A stretch of 35,264 nt of DNA, taken from NCBI GenBank assembly GCA_002083525.1, contig LWDM01000009.1, positions 1 through 35,264 on the forward strand, given 5' to 3'. The stretch is from Proteobacteria bacterium SG_bin9 (GTDB taxonomy: Bacteria > Pseudomonadota > Alphaproteobacteria > Rhizobiales > Xanthobacteraceae). Below are positions 15,589-22,716 of the stretch, in pieces. The stretch's first letter is position 1; every line of letters starts with the position of its first letter. The notes below the pieces were generated by a model. The model searched no databases. It was not told the origin of the DNA and saw only the letters and a program-made list of their open reading frames with translations. The position numbers were made by a program, and so were the translations under genes.

Positions 15589-16668
15589 TCAGCGCTTCAG
15601 CTTGAGCATCATCAGGTCGTACTGGAAGTCGGCGACCTGATAATACTTGTTGCTGTCGCGCATGAACTTGCGCTGGTGATCGAGCATCGCCGCGAAGTCG
15701 GCGTTGGTTGCGCTGAGGCCCTGATAGAACGCTTCCGTCTCCTCATGCAGACGCGTCAGCACTTCGATCGGGAACACTGAGAGCTTCACGCCCGCGCCGA
15801 CGAGACGCAGCAGCGCTTCCGGATTTTTCTGATCGTAGAGCGCGAGCATGTCGGCCGTCGTGGCCTGAGCCGAAATCTCGATGGCTTTCTTGTAGAGCGG
15901 CGGCAGTTCGGCGAACTTCGCGTCGTTGAAAACCGCGTGAAACAGCGTGCCGCCTTCCTGCCAGCCCGGCGAATAGTAGTGCTGCACGATCTTCTGGAAG
16001 CCGAGTTTTTCATCGTCGTACGGACCGATGTATTCGACCGCATCGATCGTGCCGCGCTCGAGCGCGGGGTAGGTGTCACCGGGCGCGAGCTGTTGCGGAA
16101 TGACGCCGACGCGCGCGGCGATCTGGCCGGCTAACCCGGCGATACGCATTTTCAGACCTTTCAGGTCGTCGACGCTGCGGATTTCTTTCTTGAACCAGCC
16201 GCCCCACTGCATGCCGGTGTTGCCGCAGGGAAATGCGACAACGCCCTTCTTTTTGAGAAACTCGTTGGAGATCGCCAGTCCGCCGCCGTGGTAGTACCAG
16301 GCGTTCTGCGCACGCGGGTTCATCATGAACGGCGCTGATGACGTCAGCGAGAACGTCGGGTCCTTGCCGACGTAGAACAGCAGCCCGGTATACGCCGCTT
16401 CCACCGTTGCGTTCTGGACCGCGTCGAGCGCCTGAAGGCCCGGAACGACCTCTCCCGCCGCGAACTGGTCAATCTTGAATTTGCCCTCGGTCAGCTCGGA
16501 GACGTAACGGCAGAATTTCTCGGCCGAGCCGTAGGTCAGATCGAGGGTTTTCGGGAAACTGGAGGTCATCCGCCAGCGGATTTGCGGGAGCGTCTGGGCG
16601 ATGGCGGGGGCGGCAATGGCGGCGGTGGATGCGGCGACGGCGGACTTCAGGAACATGCGGCGTTTCAT
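15589..16668 (-). CDS. TRAP transporter solute-binding protein (DctP family), Tat-type signal
   Basis: A 359-residue periplasmic binding protein. The N-terminus MKRRMFLKSAVAAS has a twin-arginine motif (R3, R4) and an alanine-rich signal ending near IAQT. The mature part (IRWRMTSSFPKTLD...GSAEKFCRYVSELTEGKFKIDQFAAGEVVPGLQALDAVQNATVEAAYTG) and DDLKGLKMRIAG are typical of DctP proteins of the 2-oxo acid/mannonate-like clade. It captures an organic acid and hands it to a DctQM permease by sodium-driven transport. No DctQ or DctM lies in the window, so partners must be elsewhere. A GTGGAA/TTCCAC dyad lies 39 nt before the ATG. Ligand unknown. Confidence 0.88.
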   Translation of the reverse strand: MKRRMFLKSAVAASTAAIAAPAIAQTLPQIRWRMTSSFPKTLDLTYGSAEKFCRYVSELTEGKFKIDQFAAGEVVPGLQALDAVQNATVEAAYTGLLFYVGKDPTFSLTSSAPFMMNPRAQNAWYYHGGGLAISNEFLKKKGVVAFPCGNTGMQWGGWFKKEIRSVDDLKGLKMRIAGLAGQIAARVGVIPQQLAPGDTYPALERGTIDAVEYIGPYDDEKLGFQKIVQHYYSPGWQEGGTLFHAVFNDAKFAELPPLYKKAIEISAQATTADMLALYDQKNPEALLRLVGAGVKLSVFPIEVLTRLHEETEAFYQGLSATNADFAAMLDHQRKFMRDSNKYYQVADFQYDLMMLKLKR

Positions 16669-16707
16669 GGAAAGCCTCCTCAGGCCATTCTTACCCGTCC
16701 ACCCTCC

Positions 16708-16723
16708 GTGGAACGGTTTCCAC
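16708..16723. promoter_or_regulatory. Candidate operator upstream of dctP
   Basis: The palindrome GTGGAA-CGGT-TTCCAC (6 bp perfect arms) begins 40 nt before the dctP ATG. The same half-site recurs as GTGGAA-TTT-TTCCAC upstream of ridA, which argues for one regulator, probably the XRE-cupin protein at 18811-19434. The spacer differs by one base (4 versus 3), which weakens the case. IclR-type palindromes are similar, so that family is the alternative. Confidence 0.45.
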
Positions 16724-16870
16724 TAAACGGGATGCAAGGAGCTTGCCAGTAAGGGCGGCTTTTCCCGTTCGGGGCGCATGGCTGCCGAAAGGTCGCAGCA
16801 CGTCTGCGTGATGCTGAAAACGGCGGTTGGCGATGGAGGGGGCGGCTGGCCCTCCCGAGGCCGTCCCGGA

Positions 16871-17812
16871 TCAAAGATCGACGGTGACGGACACGCGGGC
16901 GCGCGACACGCACAGCATCATCCGGTCCTGCCTGGCGCTCAGTTTCAGAACAGAATCGCGATGAATAACAATGCCGTCGCGGTAGCCGCACTCGCAACTG
17001 CCGCAGACGCCGAGTTCGCAGGAAGAGGGGAGGATGAAGCCGTTCTCCCGGAGTACGTCCAGCGCCGAGCGGTCGGCGGGAATTCGGATGGTCTGACCGG
17101 ACGATGCGATCGTCACGTCGAATGGTTCGGCCTTGAAGTTCTCGTCGAGCGTCGGCTGGAAGATTTCAAAGTGGACTGCGTCCGGATTCCAGCCTTCGGT
17201 CGCCGCGCGAACGGACGCCGTCAGCCGGTCCGGTCCGCAGCAATAGACCTGCGCCGACGACGGGTCTTGCTGCCCGAGCACTGCAGCCGCATCGAAGCGT
17301 GACCCGCCCGAGGTGTGCAGATGCAGTTTTTCGCCGCAGATGGCGCGGAGTTCATCGAGAAGCGGCGCGTGCTCCGTCCGCGAACAGTAATGCAGCACGA
17401 AGTCCGCATGACGTTCGGCGAGCGCGCGCGCCATCGACAACAACGGCGTCACGCCGATGCCGCCGGCGATCAGAACGGTTCGGCCGTTGTGAGCGGTGAG
17501 CGGAAAGTTGTTTCGCGGCGCCGTGACATGCGCCTGAGTGCCCGGCGTCAGCGCGTCGTGAATCCAGCGCGATCCGCCTCTGCCGTCCGTCTCCTGCTTC
17601 ACGGCAACGACGTAAACGTCCTTGCGGCGCGGATCTCCGATCAAGGAATACTGGCGGATTTTTCCATCGGGCAACCGCACATCGACGTGCGCGCCCGGTG
17701 TCCACTCCGGCAGCGTGTCGCGCCAGGGATGCTTGAAAATCAGGCGGATCGTGCCGTCGCCGGCCGGTTCGCGGCCGATGACATCCAGCTTCATGATGAT
17801 GCGGGCTGTCAT
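16871..17812 (-). CDS. VanB/phthalate-dioxygenase-reductase-type flavin and 2Fe-2S oxidoreductase
   Basis: A 313-residue electron-transfer protein with three domains. The flavin domain has RQYSL at 53-57. The NAD(H) domain has GGIGVTPLLSMA at 117-128. The C-terminal plant-type ferredoxin domain has Cys265, Cys270, Cys273 and Cys301 in the C-x4-C-x2-C...C pattern. Such reductases pass electrons from NADH to the Rieske oxygenase of aromatic or demethylating systems. No oxygenase is encoded in the window, while the MOSC gene lies 16 nt upstream in the same operon. An electron-donor role for the MOSC protein is a reasonable but unproven alternative. The start ATG at 17812 is taken; an internal ATG six residues later is possible. 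Confidence 0.88.
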   Translation of the reverse strand: MTARIIMKLDVIGREPAGDGTIRLIFKHPWRDTLPEWTPGAHVDVRLPDGKIRQYSLIGDPRRKDVYVVAVKQETDGRGGSRWIHDALTPGTQAHVTAPRNNFPLTAHNGRTVLIAGGIGVTPLLSMARALAERHADFVLHYCSRTEHAPLLDELRAICGEKLHLHTSGGSRFDAAAVLGQQDPSSAQVYCCGPDRLTASVRAATEGWNPDAVHFEIFQPTLDENFKAEPFDVTIASSGQTIRIPADRSALDVLRENGFILPSSCELGVCGSCECGYRDGIVIHRDSVLKLSARQDRMMLCVSRARVSVTVDL

Positions 17813-17828
17813 GATGGGCTCGCGATCC

Positions 17829-18329
17829 TCAGACGGGCTCGATCGGATCGCCGACCCGGATCACGCCGCCGTTGATGATCCGGCAGTTCAATCCCGACCT
17901 GTTGTACAAGGGCAGATAGAGCGGCTGCCCCAGCAACTCCTCGAGATACTTGCAGGGGAAGTTCAGCCGCCCGCCCTCGAGGATGACGTCGCCGACCCGG
18001 AAGCGCTTGCCGACGAGATGGTTGAGCGGCACGCCACGCGTCGTCAGATTGCGCCGATGATCGATCGGCTTGAGGATGATCGGACCGCCTTGCAGCGGCG
18101 GATCGTTTCGCGCGAGGGCTTCGAGCGCTTCGATCTCGATCAGCGTCACGTCGCGAACGTCGGGCTTCGGCGAATAGGTCCCGGTGCCGAGAAGGTATCG
18201 GTCGCCCTCGATGCCTTTGCCGGCGATCAGGCGCGCTTCCTGATGCTCTTCCATTTCGTAGGACGCAGCCGGGGCGGTGTGGATATGAAGAAGTTGTCCG
18301 CCCGACCAGTTTGTTATCGTCCCGCTCAT
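17829..18329 (-). CDS. MOSC domain protein (molybdenum-cofactor sulfurase C-terminal-like)
   Basis: A 166-residue stand-alone MOSC domain. The core pattern includes ARLIAGKGIEGDRYLLG (residues 32-48), DVTLIEIEALEAL, HRRNLTTRGVPLNHLVGKRFRVGDVILEGG, and the conserved cysteine Cys126 in RLNFPCKYLEELLG that marks cofactor-binding members. MOSC proteins such as YiiM and YcbX act with molybdenum cofactor to reduce N-hydroxylated bases, using a separate reductase for electrons. It lies between ridA (9 nt) and a 2Fe-2S flavin reductase (16 nt), so a small reductase system is plausible. Activity is inferred from the family only. Confidence 0.85.
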   Translation of the reverse strand: MSGTITNWSGGQLLHIHTAPAASYEMEEHQEARLIAGKGIEGDRYLLGTGTYSPKPDVRDVTLIEIEALEALARNDPPLQGGPIILKPIDHRRNLTTRGVPLNHLVGKRFRVGDVILEGGRLNFPCKYLEELLGQPLYLPLYNRSGLNCRIINGGVIRVGDPIEPV

Positions 18330-18337
18330 CGGTGGCC

Positions 18338-18727
18338 TCAGGCTTTTTCGACCAATGCGATGGCTTCGATTTCGACAAGCACGTCGCGTGGCAAGCGGGC
18401 GACTTCGACGGTCGAACGCGCCGGCGCGTTGCCGGCTTCGAAATACTTTTCGTAGACCGCGTTCATGGCCGAAAAATCGTTCATGTTCTTCAGAAAGACC
18501 GTGGTTTTGACCACCGTGTTCATGGTCGCTCCGCCCGCCGCCAGCACCGCTGCGACATTGTCCAGCGACTGCTTGGTTTGACCGGCGACAGTGGCCGGGA
18601 TCGTGCCGGAGCTAGGATCGATCGGGAGCTGGCCGGCGCTGAAGACGAAACCGTTGGCGCTCACGCCCTGGGCGTAGGGTCCGACGGCGGCAGGCGCGGC
18701 GTCGGTCTTAATGACCTGTCTGACCAA
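18338..18727 (-). CDS. RidA family enamine/imine deaminase (TTG start)
   Basis: A 129-residue RidA/YjgF/YER057c/UK114 protein: MVRQVIKTDAAPAAVGPYAQG, then FVFSAGQLPIDP, and the C-terminal ARSTVEVARLPRDVLVEIEAIA with the catalytic arginine at residue 104. The family releases ammonia from reactive enamine or imine intermediates formed by PLP enzymes. TTG at 18727 is chosen because GGGAGA lies upstream at a proper distance and the protein then starts like the family; an ATG at 18763 would add a non-conserved MASKPRSS tail. Cotranscription with the MOSC and reductase genes, and a dyad 53 nt upstream, suggests a regulated metabolic role rather than housekeeping. It is the N-terminal gene of the four-gene block. 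Confidence 0.9.
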   Translation of the reverse strand: MVRQVIKTDAAPAAVGPYAQGVSANGFVFSAGQLPIDPSSGTIPATVAGQTKQSLDNVAAVLAAGGATMNTVVKTTVFLKNMNDFSAMNAVYEKYFEAGNAPARSTVEVARLPRDVLVEIEAIALVEKA

Positions 18728-18779
18728 CGATGAATCTCCCGATGACCTTGGCTTGGAAGCCATTCGGGCGTACACTATG

Positions 18780-18794
18780 GTGGAATTTTTCCAC
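18780..18794. promoter_or_regulatory. Candidate operator upstream of ridA
   Basis: The palindrome GTGGAATTTTTCCAC has 6 bp perfect arms around TTT. It starts 53 nt before the ridA TTG and ends 16 nt past the XRE-cupin gene's stop. Its half-site is identical to that upstream of dctP. Confidence 0.5.
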
Positions 18795-18810
18795 GTCAAG
18801 GGGATTAAAA

Positions 18811-19434
18811 TTAGCGCAGTTTGGCGCTGTCGATGACTAAAAAATACTCACATGGTCCAGAACCGGCGTTGGTGAATGAGTGCTCCGCATCTGCCTCAAA
18901 GTACAGGGAATCACCGGTTTCGAGCGTGATCGACCGATCGCCGACGCGCGCGGTCAGGCGGCCTTTCAGCACAAAAATGTACTCTTCGACGCCATGCCGA
19001 TGCCCGACGAACTCGCCGGTCGAGCCGCGTGCTGGGAGGGTGTTGAGCACCCAGTCGATGCCGCGTCCCGGCAGCACAGGAGACAGGCAGCGGCGCGTGA
19101 AGCCCGATGCTTCGTCGCGCAGTACCGGCTGCCGCGCAGCCGGGATCAACAGAATTTCGCGTTCCACGGGAGAGGCCATCAGCCGCGAGAAGGTCACACC
19201 CAGGGCTTCGGCGAGTTTCGAGAGCACGACGGTCGACGGCGCGGATTCACCGCGCTCGATCTTCGAGATCATCGACTTGCTGACGCCCGCAAGGCTCGCG
19301 AGTCGCTCCAGCGACAGGTCGCGCGCGCGCCGGTGCCGCTTGAGTTCCGTCGCAAGCACGGTCAGCTGCTGAGCTTCCTGCTGGATCGCGCTCGGCTCGC
19401 CAGGACTCTCGCCGGACCTGAATTCGTTCGCCAT
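18811..19434 (-). CDS. XRE-family transcriptional regulator with C-terminal cupin sensor domain
   Basis: A 207-residue regulator. The lambda-repressor-like helix-turn-helix occupies about residues 25-85 (LATELKRHRRARDLSLERLASLAGVSKSMISKIERGESAPSTVVLSKLAEALGV). A linker with ILLIPAARQPVLRDEASGF leads to a cupin of about 70 residues (GHRHGVEEYIFVLKGRLTARVGDRSITLETGDSLYFEADAEHSF). Cupin-linked XRE regulators commonly sense amino acids, polyamines or other small metabolites and act on adjacent catabolic genes. Start ATG 19434 is used; a TTG-start frame to 19503 lacks domain support. Stop lies 83 nt ahead of ridA. The divergent DJ-1 gene shares a 101 nt promoter region. Predicted target sites are the GTGGAA/TTCCAC dyads nearby. 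Confidence 0.9.
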   Translation of the reverse strand: MANEFRSGESPGEPSAIQQEAQQLTVLATELKRHRRARDLSLERLASLAGVSKSMISKIERGESAPSTVVLSKLAEALGVTFSRLMASPVEREILLIPAARQPVLRDEASGFTRRCLSPVLPGRGIDWVLNTLPARGSTGEFVGHRHGVEEYIFVLKGRLTARVGDRSITLETGDSLYFEADAEHSFTNAGSGPCEYFLVIDSAKLR

Positions 19435-19456
19435 GAGAAACTGCCGTCCCAAATCA

Positions 19457-19514
19457 GTTGCGGGCTCCGACGCCCATTTAACCGATGGTTTGTCGCAAGA
19501 CAAAAGCCCGCAAC
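19457..19514. promoter_or_regulatory. Nested inverted repeats in the divergent XRE/DJ-1 promoter region
   Basis: Outer arms GTTGCGGGCT (19457-19466) and AGCCCGCAAC (19505-19514) are perfect 10 bp inverted repeats 38 nt apart. Inside, TTTGTC-GCAA-GACAAA (19489-19504) is a 6 bp hairpin touching the second arm. They fill the 101 nt between two divergent genes, so they might be an operator pair or an RNA structure in the DJ-1 leader. Confidence 0.4.
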
Positions 19515-19535
19515 CCCCGATAGTGGAGAACTCCG

Positions 19536-20192
19536 ATGAAGCAGCGATCCGAGCCGTCGCGATTTGGCGTGATCGTCTACGACGGCGTCGAGCCCATCGA
19601 CGTCGGCGGTACCGCGGGCGTCATTTCGATGGCCAAGCGGGTATTGCCCGGCATCTCCTCCGTGCTTATCGCGGAGCGCGCCGGCGCGGTTCGTCTCGCC
19701 GGTGATGTGACGGTGATCGCCGATGCCGACTTCCGGACGGCGCCGCCCTGCGACCAGTACATCGTCTGCGGCGGACCCGGGTGGCGCGATCAGGTGAAGA
19801 GCGCTGCGATCCTGGATTTCATCCGGTCGCGCCGGCGCGAGCAGGTCGCGTCGGTCTGCACCGGCGCTCTGATTCTGGCTGCCGCCGGCACGCTGGATGG
19901 GCTTCTGGCCACCACGCGCCGTACGGCTGTTGGCCAGGAAACCGAATCGCCGCTCGCGTTGCTCAACACGTTCGGTGCCGATGTTAATTCGCAGGCGTGT
20001 CAGGTTGCGGAGGACGAGGGTGTCGTGACCAGCGGCGGCGTCTCGCTTGCCATCGACGGGACGCTCTATTTGATCGGCCGTCTCTACGGCTCGGACCTCC
20101 GCGACGAGGTCGCCGAGGTCATCGAGTACGGCAGGGCCTTCGAGGCCAACCGTCGCGCGCTGGGGATTCGCAGCGATACCGCAGCGGAATGA
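19536..20192 (+). CDS. DJ-1/PfpI family protein (class I glutamine-amidotransferase fold)
   Basis: A 218-residue protein with the nucleophile elbow VASVCTGALILAAAGTLDG, Cys108 being the expected nucleophile. The opening FGVIVYDGVEPIDVGGTAGV and the closing TSGGVSLAIDGTLYLIGRLYG match the branch related to isonitrile hydratase and the N-terminal domain of some AraC regulators. In that branch the motif after the elbow usually reads ATTHW; here it is ATTRRTA, with the histidine replaced, so specificity may differ. Other members are proteases, deglycases or chaperones. It is transcribed away from the XRE-cupin gene. GGAG lies 8 nt before the ATG. Confidence 0.8.
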   Translation: MKQRSEPSRFGVIVYDGVEPIDVGGTAGVISMAKRVLPGISSVLIAERAGAVRLAGDVTVIADADFRTAPPCDQYIVCGGPGWRDQVKSAAILDFIRSRRREQVASVCTGALILAAAGTLDGLLATTRRTAVGQETESPLALLNTFGADVNSQACQVAEDEGVVTSGGVSLAIDGTLYLIGRLYGSDLRDEVAEVIEYGRAFEANRRALGIRSDTAAE

Positions 20193-20299
20193 CGCGCGGG
20201 GACGGACAGCGCTCTCGCCTGTTCGACCGCGTCAAGCTACTTTACCCGCGCCGATTCGGCTGATCTAACCCGCCCGTTCGCATAGGGAACGCTGGACGC

Positions 20300-20914
20300 A
20301 TGACCATCCGCCTGCATCGTGGCGACCTGCCCGATCTGTCCCGCTACAAGGATTCGGTTGCGATCGACACCGAGACGCTCGGGCTCAATCCGCACCGCGA
20401 CCGGCTCTGTGTGGTGCAGCTGTCGAACGGCGACGGCACCGCCGACGTGGTACAGATTGCCGCCGGCCAGAAGGATGCGCCGAACCTGAAGAAGCTCCTC
20501 GGCGATCCGAAGGTGCTGAAGATTTTCCACTTCGCGCGTTTCGATCTCGCGGTGCTCTCGCATGCCTTCGGCGTGATGCCGCAGCCGGTCTATTGCACCA
20601 AGATCGTGTCGCGGCTGACACGCACCTACACCGACCGTCACGGCCTGAAGGATCTGGTGCGCGAGATTCTCAACATCGATCTGTCGAAGCAGCAGCAGTC
20701 GAGCGACTGGGGCTCCGACTCGCTGAGCGAAGCGCAGCTCGCTTACGCTGCGTCAGACGTGCTGCATCTGCATGCGCTGAAAGAGAAGCTCGACGTGATG
20801 CTCAAGCGCGAGAATCGCGAGGCGTTGGCCCAGGCCTGCTTTAACTTCTTACCGTCGCGGGCAGCGCTCGATCTCAACGGCTGGGAAGCCGAGGACATCT
20901 TCTCGCATTCGTAA
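20300..20914 (+). CDS. Ribonuclease D-like 3'-5' exonuclease
   Basis: A 204-residue DEDD-family exonuclease domain. Exo I is AIDTETLGL (Asp and Glu), Exo II is FHFARFDLAVL (Asp), and Exo III is YAASDVLHLHALKE (Tyr-x3-Asp, so the DEDDy type). Unlike E. coli RNase D it lacks the HRDC domains, as is common for short alphaproteobacterial paralogues. It is expected to trim RNA 3' ends (for example tRNA precursors). It lies immediately ahead of the lpt cluster but is separated by 151 nt with its own inverted repeat, so it need not be co-transcribed. Confidence 0.9.
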   Translation: MTIRLHRGDLPDLSRYKDSVAIDTETLGLNPHRDRLCVVQLSNGDGTADVVQIAAGQKDAPNLKKLLGDPKVLKIFHFARFDLAVLSHAFGVMPQPVYCTKIVSRLTRTYTDRHGLKDLVREILNIDLSKQQQSSDWGSDSLSEAQLAYAASDVLHLHALKEKLDVMLKRENREALAQACFNFLPSRAALDLNGWEAEDIFSHS

Positions 20915-20947
20915 GGCGTTGCCGCCCCGTTTCGGTCACACTCCGAA

Positions 20948-20975
20948 GGCCCATTCATTAATGATATTATGGGCC
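20948..20975. promoter_or_regulatory. AT-rich inverted repeat upstream of lptC
   Basis: GGCCCAT (20948-20954) and ATGGGCC (20969-20975) flank TCATTAATGATATT, which itself contains the 10 nt palindrome TCATTAATGA. It stands out from the GC-rich surroundings and lies about 90 nt before lptC. Either an operator or a terminator without T run. Confidence 0.3.
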
Positions 20976-21065
20976 AATGGCCGCACTTGCCGCGCCATCG
21001 AGGGCTGCATAATTGCCGCTTTCGGCGTACAGTAAGCTTGTTACCGAACGCATTGGAGCAGTCGA

Positions 21066-21761
21066 TTGTCGACCCTGCACGGGCAGACCTACGAGGCCAG
21101 CATGGAGGCGCGATTCAAGGTCGCGGCCCGCCATAGCCGGCGCGTGCGGTTCCTGCGCGTTGCTGTTCCGGCGGTCGTCACCGTTGCGATGCTGGTGATC
21201 GTCGGCGCGTCGCTCTTCAATCCATTCCGGATCCTGACCAAGCTGCCGCTCGAAGTCGGCAACCTCGTCGTGTCGGGAACCAAGGTGACCATGGAGTCGC
21301 CGCGGCTCGCCGGTTTCATGCCGGACCAGCGGCCTTACGAACTGCGCGCGCAGACCGCGACGCAGGACATCAAGAATCCGAAGTTCGTCGAACTCAACGT
21401 TCTCGATTCGACACTCGAGATGGAAGACAAGTCCACCGTGCGGCTGCGCTCGCGCACCGGTCTGTTCGACAGCAAGGCGCAACTGCTCGATCTGCGCGAC
21501 GATGTGTTCGTCCAGAATTCGCTCGGTTACGAAGCGCGGATGTCGCAAGCTTTTGTCGATCTCGGCAAGGGAACGGTCTCGTCCGATACGCCGGTTGCGG
21601 TGAAGCTGCCGAACGGCACCATTGACGGCCAGCAGTTGCGGATCACCGAGCGCGGCGCAGTGCTGCGCTTCGATGGCGGCGTGGTGATGCATCTCGATGG
21701 ACAGAACGGCCCAGCCTCGGGGACCTCAGCGTCCGCCTCGGCGCCGGTGAGCAGCAAATAA
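21066..21761 (+). CDS. lptC: LPS export protein LptC (TTG start)
   Basis: A 231-residue bitopic inner-membrane protein: a short N-terminal cytosolic part, one membrane helix at about residues 31-51 (VAVPAVVTVAMLVIVGASLF), then a periplasmic beta-jellyroll (DSTLEMEDKSTVRLRSRTGLFDSKAQLLDLRDDVFVQNSLGYE). LptC carries lipopolysaccharide from LptBFG to LptA. The TTG at 21066 has GGAG 7 nt upstream, and no nearer ATG gives a better site; the next ATG, at 21102, would trim 12 residues. lptA begins 2 nt after the stop. The C-terminal tail is low-complexity (Ser/Ala/Gly). Confidence 0.92.
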   Translation: MSTLHGQTYEASMEARFKVAARHSRRVRFLRVAVPAVVTVAMLVIVGASLFNPFRILTKLPLEVGNLVVSGTKVTMESPRLAGFMPDQRPYELRAQTATQDIKNPKFVELNVLDSTLEMEDKSTVRLRSRTGLFDSKAQLLDLRDDVFVQNSLGYEARMSQAFVDLGKGTVSSDTPVAVKLPNGTIDGQQLRITERGAVLRFDGGVVMHLDGQNGPASGTSASASAPVSSK

Positions 21762-21763
21762 TC

Positions 21764-22549
21764 ATGGTTTCTTGCGGTCCAGCCCATATGCGGAGAGGTG
21801 CGGCGATCGGCGCTATGGCGCTGTTGCTGGGCGCGCTGTCTCCATCGATCGCGCTTGCGCAGCAACCGAAGCAGCAGGGCGGTTCGACCGTGACCGGCGT
21901 TCCGAATGCCGTGCAAGGTTTTTCGCAGAACCGTGACAAACCGATCCGCATCGATGCAACCTCGCTTGAGGTGCGCGACAAGGACAAGGCGGCGACGTTC
22001 ACGGGCAACGTCAAGGTCGTGCAAGGCGACACCACCATGTACTGCAAGGTGCTGGTGGTCTTCTACGAACAGAGCGGCGGGCAGTCGGGTGGCGATCAAT
22101 CGAAGGCGGCCATGAAGACGGCAACGCCGGGTCCCGCGGGCAGCTCGTCGGTCAAGCGTCTCGAAGCCAGAGGCGGTGTACGCGTCGAACAGAAGGATCA
22201 GGTCGTCACGGGTGACCTCGGCATCTTCGACACCAAGACCAATCTGGTCACCGTGACCGGCAATGTCGTGCTGACGCAGAATCAGAATGTGCTGAAGGGC
22301 GAGAAGCTCGTCGTCGACATGACCACCGGTGTGTCCAAGGTCGACTCACCGGGCGGCAAGGGCGTTTCGGCTCTGATCAATACCTCGAACTCCAAGGACA
22401 GTCCTGGAGGCCTGGCCACTCCGATGGGCCTTGGCGCAGCGTCGAAGGGCGCGGCGAACTCGAACGCCTCGTCGAGCCGAGACAATGCGCCATCCGCTGC
22501 GGGAAAACCTCTTGATATCAATGGCTTGTCTGGGGGTTCCCGACGCTGA
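21764..22549 (+). CDS. lptA: LPS transport periplasmic protein LptA
   Basis: A 261-residue protein with a signal sequence ending about IALAQ (residues 15-30) and the OstA-like core: NRDKPIRIDATSLEVRDKDKAATFTGNVKVVQGDTTMYCKVLVVFYE, then KRLEARGGVRVEQKDQVVTGDLGIFDTKTNLVTVTGNVVLTQNQNVLKGEKLVVDM. LptA forms the periplasmic bridge that carries LPS between LptC and the outer-membrane LptD. The C-terminal tail of about 80 residues is low-complexity Ser/Gly/Asn and likely disordered. Start ATG at 21764 lies 2 nt after lptC; a second ATG at 21788 is an alternative that would still leave a signal peptide. Confidence 0.93.
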   Translation: MVSCGPAHMRRGAAIGAMALLLGALSPSIALAQQPKQQGGSTVTGVPNAVQGFSQNRDKPIRIDATSLEVRDKDKAATFTGNVKVVQGDTTMYCKVLVVFYEQSGGQSGGDQSKAAMKTATPGPAGSSSVKRLEARGGVRVEQKDQVVTGDLGIFDTKTNLVTVTGNVVLTQNQNVLKGEKLVVDMTTGVSKVDSPGGKGVSALINTSNSKDSPGGLATPMGLGAASKGAANSNASSSRDNAPSAAGKPLDINGLSGGSRR

Positions 22550-22716
22550 GGTTGCTGGCGGCGCGGCGAATCGCTATCAACCCCGCACGCTACGGTCCTG
22601 AACCTTATCGCCCCGAGCTTTTCACCGTCCGATATCCTTTTTGTGCGAGTGTGTTGCTCGCAGATTCTGGTTCGCGGATTTGGCCACGTCCGAGCGAAGA
22701 GACGATCGAAGCCTTG

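Noticed and set aside
16835..16855. GGAGGG...CCCTCC inverted repeat as terminator of the flavin reductase gene
   Set aside because: Only 6 bp, GC-only by composition, no T run; likely chance in GC-rich DNA.
19523..19534. GTGGAGAACTCC before the DJ-1 gene as a third copy of the GTGGAA dyad
   Set aside because: Half-sites match poorly, and GGAG is the gene's ribosome binding site.
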